This document shows, one piece after another, positions 1 through 6,711 of a stretch of DNA of 30,629 bases (position 1 is the first letter of the stretch; every line of letters begins with the position of its first letter). This stretch comes from an uncultured Lachnospiraceae bacterium (GTDB lineage: Bacteria > Bacillota > Clostridia > Lachnospirales > Lachnospiraceae), in NCBI GenBank assembly GCA_910587635.1, contig CAJUNB010000036.1:1-30629 (forward strand). Direction: 5' to 3'. The notes below the pieces were generated by a model. The model was not told where the DNA came from. It made no database searches and saw only the letters and a list, made by a program, of their open reading frames with translations. The translations under genes were made by a program, and so were the position numbers.

Positions 1-160
1 TAATCCAATCGCTTTATAAAACTAATGCTTTCTTGGGTAGGTATGTTACGCAGTAGAGGTTAAAAAGTCCTTGATTTATGCGGCTTTCAGAGCATGGAAA
101 ACACTTAGACGATATTTTATATCCCTACCCTCAAAAACAGCATTCTATTGCGTAACAAAA

Positions 161-202
161 AGCAGAGAACCGACCACTAATGAAAGTGATGTGTTCTCTG
201 CT
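161..202. repeat. 10-bp perfect inverted repeat (hairpin)
   Basis: AGCAGAGAAC at 161-170 is the exact reverse complement of GTTCTCTGCT at 193-202. A short inner pairing CACT/AGTG (175-178 and 185-188) could stack inside. No T-run follows on either strand, so it is not a clean intrinsic terminator. It may be a structured end of an element. Confidence 0.6.
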
Positions 203-225
203 CTTGCTTGCACCCTGTTTGTCAG

Positions 226-264
226 CGTTGATGATAAGTTGTTGTGAATACTTCCTTATCAACG
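226..264. repeat. imperfect inverted repeat next to the junction
   Basis: CGTT(GAT)GATAAG at 226-238 pairs with CTTATCAACG at 255-264, with a 3-base bulge and a 16-base loop. It ends 8 bases before the point where ABC-ATPase homology starts (about 272), a position that would suit an element end or recombinase-binding arm. That role is inference. Confidence 0.45.
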
Positions 265-286
265 TAAAACTAAGATTGTAAACGGG

Positions 287-1636
287 ATGTACCAGCCTAC
301 TTCAGGAGAAATCTATGTGGATGGTGAAAAAAAGGTGTTTCACAGTCCTTCGGAGTCAGAGGACTGTGGCATAGCAATGATTTACCAGGAACTACAGTAT
401 GTCCCTGATCTGACAGTGGCGGAAAATCTATTCGTGGGAAGACACCCTGTAAGGGGCAGGGGCGGACTTTTTGTGGACTGGAAAAAGATGCGGGAAACTG
501 CCAGAGAGAGACTGGAGGAAGAGGGACTTTCCTATGATCTGGATACAAAAGTTGCACAGCTTTCCGTTTCGGATATTCAGATGTTGGAAATCGTCAAGGT
601 AATTTCTTTAAATGCCAGGGTCATTATAATGGATGAGCCCACCTCGTCTCTTTCCAGTGATGAATCGGAGAGGCTGTTTCGTAAAATTGACGAGCTTCGA
701 AACAGAGGGGTTTCTGTCATCTATATTTCTCACAGGATGGAAGAAGTATTCCGGCTGAGCGATTACATAACGGTAATTCGGGACGGAGAAGTGATCGATA
801 CCCGGCCGGCGTCACAGTTTGATCAGGCGTCCGTTATCAGGATGATGGTGGGCCGGGATATGTCCCAGACTTATCCGAAGGAAACGATACCCATTGGAGA
901 TGTGTGTCTTTCCGTAAAGGATCTTGCTTTAAACGATAAAATCAAAGAGATCAGTTTCTATAGCAGGAAGGGAGAAATCGTGGGGATTTCCGGTATGGTG
1001 GGTGCGGGCCGGACGGAAGTATCCAGAGCGGTATCAGGGCTGGACCCTTATCAGTCGGGGCAGATCTGCATAGATGGCAGGGAAGTGAAAGTCAGGTCAG
1101 TCAGAGATGCTATCAGAAATGGTATCGTGACAGTGACGGAAGACCGGCGACGAAGCGGATTTATCGGCCTTAGAAGTATTTTGCAGAATATTGCGCTGCC
1201 AAATCTGGATTCTTTTGCAGCAGGAAAGATCTTTGTGAATCGGAAAAAGGAACGGGAACAGTGTACAGAAATAGCAAAGAGCCTGAATGTAAAAGCGCCC
1301 ACAGTAGATACGCTCATGTATGCCCTGAGCGGTGGCAATCAACAGAAGGTCATTCTTGCCAAATGGATGCTTCGGGGGCCGAAAGTGTTTATTATGGATG
1401 AACCGACGAGGGGCATCGATGTGGGAGCCAAATATGAGATCTATAAGCTGATTACAGGTATGATAAAGAGTGGGATGTCCGTTATTATGATTTCTTCTGA
1501 ACTACCTGAACTGCTAGGGATGTGTGACAGAATCTATGTGATGCGCGGGGGCAGGATCGTAGGAGAACTTCAGAAAGATCAGATTTCTTCGGAAGCGGTA
1601 ATGGCATTGGCGGCAGGAGGTCAGAATCATGAATAA
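287..1636 (+). CDS. sugar ABC transporter ATP-binding protein, 5'-truncated (RbsA/MglA/XylG type)
   Basis: This is a tandem-NBD ATPase of the CUT2 sugar importer class. The first NBD keeps its signature (LSVSDIQ) and Walker B (VIIMDEPTSSL). The second has the usual degenerate P-loop (GMVGAGRT), a good signature (LSGGNQQK) and Walker B (VFIMDEPTRGID). The protein has 449 residues instead of about 500: it starts at M-Y-Q-P-T-S-G-E, just after the place where the first Walker A (GENGAGKST) should be. The reading frame stays open only to 248 and the upstream residues do not resemble the family. There is no convincing ribosome binding site before 287. With the catalytic P-loop missing, the product is probably inactive. 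The gene overlaps the permease gene by 8 bases; the substrate-binding protein expected upstream is absent. I see it as the remnant of a disrupted operon. Confidence 0.85.
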   Translation: MYQPTSGEIYVDGEKKVFHSPSESEDCGIAMIYQELQYVPDLTVAENLFVGRHPVRGRGGLFVDWKKMRETARERLEEEGLSYDLDTKVAQLSVSDIQMLEIVKVISLNARVIIMDEPTSSLSSDESERLFRKIDELRNRGVSVIYISHRMEEVFRLSDYITVIRDGEVIDTRPASQFDQASVIRMMVGRDMSQTYPKETIPIGDVCLSVKDLALNDKIKEISFYSRKGEIVGISGMVGAGRTEVSRAVSGLDPYQSGQICIDGREVKVRSVRDAIRNGIVTVTEDRRRSGFIGLRSILQNIALPNLDSFAAGKIFVNRKKEREQCTEIAKSLNVKAPTVDTLMYALSGGNQQKVILAKWMLRGPKVFIMDEPTRGIDVGAKYEIYKLITGMIKSGMSVIMISSELPELLGMCDRIYVMRGGRIVGELQKDQISSEAVMALAAGGQNHE

Positions 1637-2588
1637 GACACTGAATAAAAAGAAGAAGTTTTTGATAGAGAAATATTATCTCTATATTGTTACAGTAGCG
1701 ATGATAATCTTCTGCTCTGTTTTCAATAAGAATTTTTTATCGATTAACAATATGATAAATATCCTTACCCAGATGAGTTTTACAACAATAGCGGCCTTTT
1801 CCATGACACTTCTGCTCATTACGGGGGTAATGGATCTGGCGCTTGGCTCCACAATGGCGCTGGCCGGGATAGCTTCAGTAGTCGTCTATGTGGAAACAAA
1901 TTCCTTTTTTGCTTCCATAGCAGTGGCGATTATATTCGGTGTGATCTGCAACGCGGTTACAGGTTCCCTGATCAATAAGCTCCATCTGCATCCGTTTATC
2001 GTAGGACTTGGAACACAGCAGATTTACAGAGGAATCGTACTGCTTTACACCGGCGGCGCCGTCATTTCTCAGGTAGGGGATTTTAAAAAATTCGGTCAGG
2101 GAAGACTGTTTGGGGTGATTCCCTATCCGATTCTGATGATGTTTGTCATAATGTTGGTCCTCTGGGTCATTCTGGAACATACCAGGTTTGGCCGCAATAC
2201 CTTTGCCACGGGCGGTAATTCCGAGGCGGCGAGAGCTTCCGGGGTAAATACCCAGAGGACGGTGCTGACTTCCTTTCTGATCGCCGGTATTTTTACCGGG
2301 ATTGCGGGGATGATGCTCATGTCCAGGACGGCATCGGGATATCCCAATGCGGCGGAAGGATATGAGATGGATGCCATGACGGCAGCAGTCATTGGCGGCA
2401 CTTCCTTTACAGGCGGTGTGGGGACTGCCTTTGGTACGCTGATCGGCGGGCTGGTAGTTGCCATCATCAATAACATATTGACTCTTATGGGAGTGCAGTC
2501 GTACATACAGCAGATTTTAAAAGGGATGATTATTATCGTTGCGGTAGCAATTGATGTGAACTCAAGAAGAAAGAAGATGGGTGCCTGA
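1629..2588 (+). CDS. sugar ABC transporter permease (RbsC/BPD_transp_2 family)
   Basis: This 319-residue, very hydrophobic protein with about 8-10 membrane segments is the membrane channel of a CUT2 sugar importer. Family features include the N-terminal L-T-Q-M-S-F-T and G-V-M-D-L-A-L-G segments, the cytoplasmic T-G-G-N-S-E-A-A-R-A-S-G-V loop that contacts the ATPase, and the A-V-I-G-G-T-S-F-T-G-G-V-G-T segment. The start at 1629 lies inside the end of the ATPase gene and has AGGAGG at 1616-1621, seven bases upstream, so translation is probably coupled. The gene is full length, but its partner ATPase lacks the first P-loop, so transport is doubtful unless another ATPase substitutes. Confidence 0.9.
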   Translation: MNKTLNKKKKFLIEKYYLYIVTVAMIIFCSVFNKNFLSINNMINILTQMSFTTIAAFSMTLLLITGVMDLALGSTMALAGIASVVVYVETNSFFASIAVAIIFGVICNAVTGSLINKLHLHPFIVGLGTQQIYRGIVLLYTGGAVISQVGDFKKFGQGRLFGVIPYPILMMFVIMLVLWVILEHTRFGRNTFATGGNSEAARASGVNTQRTVLTSFLIAGIFTGIAGMMLMSRTASGYPNAAEGYEMDAMTAAVIGGTSFTGGVGTAFGTLIGGLVVAIINNILTLMGVQSYIQQILKGMIIIVAVAIDVNSRRKKMGA

Positions 2589-2597
2589 ATTTTTAAT

Positions 2598-3533
2598 ATG
2601 AAATGTCCAATTATATTAGATATTAGCCTGGAAGACATTCAATGTTTTCTTATGATTGCAAAATTTAAAAGTTTTACAGAGGCTGCTGTAGTGCTGTATA
2701 CCACACAGCCTCAGCTGAGTAAGAAAATTTCTTCTCTGGAGAACAGGATAGGGGCCCGTCTTTTTGACAGAAGCAAAAGACAGGTGAAACTGACAGCGGC
2801 AGGGGAACAGCTCTATTCGGAACTGGAACCACAGGTGAAAAAGATAGAGGAATCTTTTGAACGGATAAGGCGGGTATACAAAGGGCATTCCAGTGCTCTC
2901 AGGATATGCTGTGACGAACGGCTGCAAATGGTAGAAGATCTTTTGTTCCCAACGATTATCCGGTTTCAGGACAAAAATTCCAATGTGATGATCGAATTGG
3001 AATCCTTTGACTTACCAATCCTGAAAAACAAGCTGATACAGAGGGAAACGGACATATTATTGTCGGTCTTTCCAGATGAACCTGCGGGGAGCAAGGGGAT
3101 TATCTGGCTGGAACTGAAGGCGGTGCAGATGTGCATTGCGGTAAGGGCGGATCATCCTTTCGCCAACAGGAGATTGGTGACTTGGGCGGAATTGAAAAAT
3201 GAAGTCATATTGACAAAATCGCCTACCACGTCCTACGAGTATTATGATTTTCTTTTGGAAGAAAGTAAAGATAACGGATTTTCTCCAAACATACGGACGT
3301 ATCTGAACGAGCAGTCCGTGATTCTCAATCTTGGTCTTGGAAGTGGAATTTGTGTGGGAACAGAATATGAATTCAGCAAAGACAATAAAAATATCATGAC
3401 TGTTCCGCTGACAAATTATTACGGTCATATTTATGCAGGAGTACGGGAAGAGAGCAGTCAGCCGGAGAGACTGTTTGCCGAATATTTATTAGAAAGTTTT
3501 AAAAATGAAAACATAAAAATTACCCCAAAATAA
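2598..3533 (+). CDS. LysR family transcriptional regulator
   Basis: This 311-residue protein has an N-terminal winged helix-turn-helix at about residues 10-70 (F-K-S-F-T-E-A-A, then T-Q-P-Q-L-S-K-K-I-S-S-L-E, then G-A-R-L-F-D-R), typical of LysR proteins. A periplasmic-binding-like effector domain follows at about residues 95-300. It lies 9 bases after the permease stop and 13 bases before the VOC gene start, so all four probably shared a transcript. No clear ribosome binding site precedes 2598; the start was chosen because it gives the usual short leader before the DNA-binding helix. Control of the adjacent sugar or VOC genes is likely, but the effector is unknown. Confidence 0.88.
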   Translation: MKCPIILDISLEDIQCFLMIAKFKSFTEAAVVLYTTQPQLSKKISSLENRIGARLFDRSKRQVKLTAAGEQLYSELEPQVKKIEESFERIRRVYKGHSSALRICCDERLQMVEDLLFPTIIRFQDKNSNVMIELESFDLPILKNKLIQRETDILLSVFPDEPAGSKGIIWLELKAVQMCIAVRADHPFANRRLVTWAELKNEVILTKSPTTSYEYYDFLLEESKDNGFSPNIRTYLNEQSVILNLGLGSGICVGTEYEFSKDNKNIMTVPLTNYYGHIYAGVREESSQPERLFAEYLLESFKNENIKITPK

Positions 3534-3546
3534 GGAGGACAAAAAA

Positions 3547-3992
3547 ATGAAAAAAACAGCGGAAGAAATGAAAAACTACATTAAGAGCAGTATTCCTTCA
3601 GCAGCCCACGTGTGCATTGCAGTGAAGGATATGGATGCATCTATCCAGTTTTATACGGAGATTCTCGGATTTGAGGTACGCTCTATCGTACCGTGTATGG
3701 GCAATAAGCTTGCGTTTTGACCCACAAAAATCTGGAAATCGAACTTGTATATTTTTCCAATCCCGAGCCGGATGCTACTGGCAGATGCTATGATACGCTG
3801 GCTGGACTTGGCCGGATCTGGCACTTCTGCATGTATGCGGAAAGAGAAGCGATGCCTACGATGATCGAGTATTTTAAGGAGCTGGGCGTTCCCGTGACAG
3901 AAGGGCTTCGGGAGAATCCTTCTGTGCATGAAGGTTCCCGCTGCTTCTTTATCTTCGGACCGGACGGAGAACAGATCGAGTTTATGTATTAA
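3547..3992 (+). pseudogene. VOC/glyoxalase-family protein, frameshifted
   Basis: The gene starts at 3547 with AAGGAGG at 3532-3538. It reads 57 codons of a vicinal-oxygen-chelate fold (S-A-A-H-V-C-I-A-V-K-D-M-D, with metal ligand His21) and stops at TGA 3718-3720. The rest of the fold continues in the -1 frame from 3717 to 3992 (T-H-K-N-L-E-I-E-L-V-Y-F, I-W-H-F-C-M-Y, E-Q-I-E-F-M-Y), supplying the expected later Glu/His/Glu ligands. One extra T in the TTTT run at 3715-3718 would give a normal protein of about 148 residues. The parts join without loss, so this is either a recent one-base deletion or a sequencing error. Its substrate cannot be inferred. Confidence 0.82.
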
Positions 3993-4060
3993 TTTTCCGG
4001 CATACTGTTCCGGTAGACAAAGAGACTGTTACATGAAAAGGTCCCTACATATTTTAGAGG

Positions 4061-4090
4061 AAAGCAGGTCTGCAGAAGCAGGCCTGTTTT
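4061..4090 (+). terminator. intrinsic terminator after the VOC gene
   Basis: A 13-bp stem (4061-4073 with 4078-4090, two G-T wobbles) encloses an AGAA loop, and TTTT forms the 3' arm end. It closes the ABC/LysR/VOC transcript and precedes the PadR promoter. Confidence 0.75.
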
Positions 4091-4131
4091 CTTATGCGAT
4101 AGGAAATGGCTTAAGATTTTATTAATTATAG

Positions 4132-4170
4132 TTGACAAATAATATTATATATCATATAGTATTATATATC
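4132..4170 (+). promoter_or_regulatory. promoter of the PadR operon with a 17-bp-spaced direct repeat
   Basis: TTGACA (4132-4137), a 17-bp spacer and TATAGT (4155-4160) form a near-consensus sigma-A promoter. The 11-mer TATTATATATC occurs at 4143-4153 and again at 4160-4170, one copy in the spacer and one just after the -10. Repeats in this position could be the operator for autoregulation by PadR. PadR sites are usually dyads, so the assignment is tentative. Confidence 0.7.
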
Positions 4171-4221
4171 CCATTAGTATCTGTGAAGAAGAGGATATAC
4201 GGTTGTGAAAGGAGTCAGAGG

Positions 4222-4545
4222 ATGGTATTTAATACAGGGGCAGCACTGCTGGATGCGATCGTGCTGTCAGTAGTATCCAGGGAAGCAGAGGGTACTTACG
4301 GGTATAAGATTACCCAGGAGGTGCGGGAAGCCATAGAGATATCGGAATCGACTCTTTATCCGGTATTGCGCAGGCTGCAAAAGGATGCGTGCCTTGAGGT
4401 ATATGACAGAGAGTATGGTGGCAGGAACAGACGTTACTATAAGATAACGGAAAAGGGCAGACTGCAGTTGAATCTTTATGAGGGAGAATGGTCGCAGTAT
4501 GCGGCAAAGATTACCGGAATTTTTCAGGGAGGAGTCAGACAATGA
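4222..4545 (+). CDS. PadR family transcriptional regulator
   Basis: This 107-residue winged-helix protein has the PadR pattern: L-L-D-A-I-V-L-S-V-V near the start, G-Y-K-I-T-Q-E-V, then S-E-S-T-L-Y-P-V-L-R-R-L-Q (recognition helix), G-G-R-N-R-R-Y-Y-K-I-T-E-K-G (wing). The ATG at 4222 was chosen because AAAGGAG lies at 4207-4213 and it gives the family's usual N-terminus; a longer frame back to 4132 would include the promoter. The stop overlaps the start of the next gene (ATGA). It probably represses this operon, as similarly arranged PadR genes beside DUF1700/DUF4097 genes do in other Firmicutes. Its inducer is unknown. Confidence 0.9.
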   Translation: MVFNTGAALLDAIVLSVVSREAEGTYGYKITQEVREAIEISESTLYPVLRRLQKDACLEVYDREYGGRNRRYYKITEKGRLQLNLYEGEWSQYAAKITGIFQGGVRQ

Positions 4546-5285
4546 GTCGTACAGAATTTATGCAGGCACTTCAGGGGGCACTCGTAGATGTATCATCAGA
4601 AGAGCGGGAGGCGGCATTGGAATATTATAATGATTATCTGGATGACGCAGGGCCGGAAAACGAAGCGGCAATCCTGCGAGAGTGGGGAAGCCCGGAAAAA
4701 CTGGCAGAGAGTATCCGAAACGGTATGGACGGAAAGCTGGAGAATGGAGAATTTACCGAAACAGGGTTTTCTACAGGAGGAGAGAAGGGACAGTATCCTG
4801 CCAGATATGGCGGATGGGGAGAGAAAGGCGACACACAGACAGGAGGGCAAAGGCAGGACCGGGGAGAATCACAGCCCGGATGCGATCAGCAAAAGCCGGA
4901 AAAGAAACCAGCTAACGGGTGGAAGATACTCGCCATTTTATTACTTTGTATTGTGCTGGCACCGGTGTGTATTCCTCTGGCCTTCGCTGTTGTCACGGTT
5001 ATTTTTGCATTGCTTGTGGCTGTGATAGCGGTAGTGGGAGCATTTGCGGCGGTCGGCCTGGCACTGTTTGGCAGTGGTCTGGCACTGGCGGTCTATGGAA
5101 TTACGAAAATTCTGGCGGCGCCTGCAGGAGCGGCAGTTTTCTTTGGCAGTGGTCTGGTTCTGGCAGCAATCGGCGCGCTGCTTACGGTTCTTTTTTGCTG
5201 GATATTTGTGAAATGTATTGTATGGCTTTTCAGAAAATGCGTTAATTTGTGCAGAATACCTTTTCATGGCAGAAAGAAGGTGTAG
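4542..5285 (+). CDS. DUF1700 family membrane protein
   Basis: This protein has 247 residues from the ATG at 4542 (GGGAGGAG just upstream, 4-base overlap with padR). The first 60 residues (M-S-R-T-E-F-M, ending W-G-S-P-E-K-L-A-E-S-I) match the helical DUF1700 domain found next to PadR genes. A Gly/Gln/Lys-rich polar linker follows at about residues 65-125. The C-terminal part is strongly hydrophobic, with about three membrane segments, and ends in a basic tail. Function is not established; the family is usually seen as a partner in PadR-controlled envelope operons. Confidence 0.85.
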   Translation: MSRTEFMQALQGALVDVSSEEREAALEYYNDYLDDAGPENEAAILREWGSPEKLAESIRNGMDGKLENGEFTETGFSTGGEKGQYPARYGGWGEKGDTQTGGQRQDRGESQPGCDQQKPEKKPANGWKILAILLLCIVLAPVCIPLAFAVVTVIFALLVAVIAVVGAFAAVGLALFGSGLALAVYGITKILAAPAGAAVFFGSGLVLAAIGALLTVLFCWIFVKCIVWLFRKCVNLCRIPFHGRKKV

Positions 5286-5291
5286 AGAGAG

Positions 5292-6206
5292 ATGAAAAAA
5301 TGTTGGAAGATTTTGTTTGGAGTGATTGGATGCCTTGCAGTTTTTGGACTGGTGTGTGTGATTCTCGGATACTGCCTGGGCGGTATGGAGCAGGCATACA
5401 GGATTGTGGAAGAAGAAATAAGATGGGAAGACGATTGGGTTGGCTCAAATCTGGAAGAAGGTGCGGAAGTGGAAGAATGGCCAAAGGAATGGCCCGTGAT
5501 CAGAGAATCTCATTATGAAGATCTGGAGTTGGCGGTTGCTGACCAGATCAGTCAAATCAGAATGGAAATAGATAGCTGTCAGATCGACATCGAAGCATCG
5601 GATACGGATTTCTATGGAATCGCAGCGGACGATGTGATAGCAGCACAGTATTACAGGGAAGGGGATACTTTGATTGTCAGAACTGTAAAGGGGAACAGGA
5701 GAAACGAGAAACTTACGCTGTATATTCCACAGAGCAGTCAAGTGTCTATGATGGAGATAGAAATAGGAGGCGGTGAGCTCACGGCAAAAGATTTGCGCAC
5801 AGATATGCTGCTTCTGCAGGCCGGTGGAGGACAGTTTGTAGTAGAGAGACTGGAAGCCGATAAGGCAGAGATACAAGTGGGTGCCGGGAATATGGAGATT
5901 CGAAACGGAGAATTGACCGAATTGGTCGTTGAAGCGGGCGTGGGACATTTTTCTTATCAGGGAAGCATTGAAGAAGAAGTGGATGTGACCTGCGGTATGG
6001 GAGCGATTAAAATGGAAATCGCAGGAAAAGCAGAGGATTTTGACTATGAGGTAGAAGGCGCGCTGGGAGAAATTACAGTAAACGGCGTTCTCATGGAGGG
6101 AAAACATGAATGGAGAAATAACGCAGAAAAACAGATGGAACTTATCTGTTCGATGGGAGCAATAGAAGTCACATTTTACGAAAACGGAGGGAATGAATAT
6201 GAGTAA
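5292..6206 (+). CDS. DUF4097-family membrane-anchored protein
   Basis: This protein has 304 residues. Residues about 5-30 form a membrane segment (signal anchor). An acidic, tryptophan-containing stretch follows, then a long repetitive beta-rich region from about residue 75 to the end, with recurring glycine-rich turns such as G-G-G-E-L-T-A-K-D-L and G-A-G-N-M-E-I-R-N-G. This is the beta-helix-like pattern of DUF4097 proteins (related to B. subtilis YvlB and the LiaF C-terminal domain). It is probably exposed outside the membrane. It lies 6 bases after the DUF1700 gene and its end overlaps the start region of the pspC-like gene. An envelope-stress role is inferred from family and context. Confidence 0.82.
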   Translation: MKKCWKILFGVIGCLAVFGLVCVILGYCLGGMEQAYRIVEEEIRWEDDWVGSNLEEGAEVEEWPKEWPVIRESHYEDLELAVADQISQIRMEIDSCQIDIEASDTDFYGIAADDVIAAQYYREGDTLIVRTVKGNRRNEKLTLYIPQSSQVSMMEIEIGGGELTAKDLRTDMLLLQAGGGQFVVERLEADKAEIQVGAGNMEIRNGELTELVVEAGVGHFSYQGSIEEEVDVTCGMGAIKMEIAGKAEDFDYEVEGALGEITVNGVLMEGKHEWRNNAEKQMELICSMGAIEVTFYENGGNEYE

Positions 6207-6396
6207 TGATTACAAAAAGCTGACAAGAAGCAGGACACAGAGGATGTTATGTGGTGTCTGTGGAGGGCTGGGGGAGTATCTGAACCTGGACCCAACAATT
6301 ATCAGAATCATATGGGTATTGTTTACCTTTTTCAGTATCGGGCTGGCAATTCTGGTTTATTTTATCGCAGCCGTTATCATACCGGATGAAGCATAA
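6199..6396 (+). CDS. PspC domain protein
   Basis: This 65-residue protein consists almost entirely of one PspC domain: basic start (K-K-L-T-R-S-R), the signature G-V-C-G-G-L-G-E-Y-L-N-L-D-P-T-I-I-R, then a membrane segment ending A-A-V-I-I-P-D-E-A. Two ATGs are possible (6193 and 6199). GGAGG at 6186-6190 is 8 bases from 6199 but only 2 from 6193, so 6199 is preferred. PspC proteins act at the membrane in phage-shock-like responses; in Firmicutes they often accompany DUF4097 proteins, as here. It is the last gene of the PadR operon. Confidence 0.9.
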   Translation: MSNDYKKLTRSRTQRMLCGVCGGLGEYLNLDPTIIRIIWVLFTFFSIGLAILVYFIAAVIIPDEA

Positions 6397-6426
6397 CGGG
6401 AAGAGGCAGGGAAACCGGGTCCGACT

Positions 6427-6504
6427 GGCAGAGGCTGCTGCAGTGACAGACTGCAGCTTCTGCCAGTACCAGAATACATTGCCGAAGTAAAAGTTCGTTT
6501 TTTT
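6427..6504 (+). terminator. hairpin and T-run ending the PadR operon
   Basis: A large hairpin (GGCAGAG at 6427-6433 with TTCTGCC at 6458-6464, and GCTGCAGT at 6437-6444 with ACTGCAGC at 6450-6457, 3-base bulge) has no T-run directly after it. A smaller CGAA/TTCG hairpin at 6483-6497 is followed by seven T (6498-6504). Together they probably end transcription. Confidence 0.55.
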
Positions 6505-6711
6505 CATTTTTCATATCTTTTTTCTGTATCTTTGTTCACCGAGGATATCCTCTCTGTTACAAAATTCCTTTTCACCTTAAAATTAACAAGAGATCAAAGT
6601 CTGTTTCTTTTCGTGCCGGTTTCTAAAAGTTTTGTAAAGTATTGGAAATAATAATTGACGGAAGATATAAATATGAGTAGACTTAAATTTTACAGGCAGG
6701 GAGGTTTTTGG
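6505..6711. other. intergenic region before the ABC exporter
   Basis: This is AT-rich sequence. It contains a perfect 12-bp palindrome GAGGATATCCTC (6541-6552) that could be a regulator site. I could not identify a confident -35/-10 pair for the exporter genes. Confidence 0.4.

Larger units (their letters stand above)
1..271. other. unassigned sequence left of a junction with the truncated ABC gene
   Basis: No convincing gene is visible. One frame is open from about 41 to the TGA at 245-247, but it has no good start or ribosome binding site and its translation is not recognised. Two hairpins lie at 161-202 and 226-264. Recognisable ABC-ATPase coding sequence begins only at about 272 (codons K-I-V-N-G-M) and the frame is closed by TGA 25 bases upstream, so this stretch is not the native 5' part of that gene. 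It is probably the end of an inserted or rearranged element; no integrase or transposase can be seen here to prove it. Confidence 0.45.

Noticed and set aside
41..247. Open frame before the truncated ABC gene
   Set aside because: There is no start codon with a ribosome binding site, the translation is not recognised, and a hairpin occupies part of it.
3700..3725. Programmed -1 frameshift in the VOC gene
   Set aside because: GCGTTTTGA lacks an X-XXY-YYZ slippery heptamer or downstream structure, and slipping puts a mismatch in the first codon position. A simple deletion is likelier.
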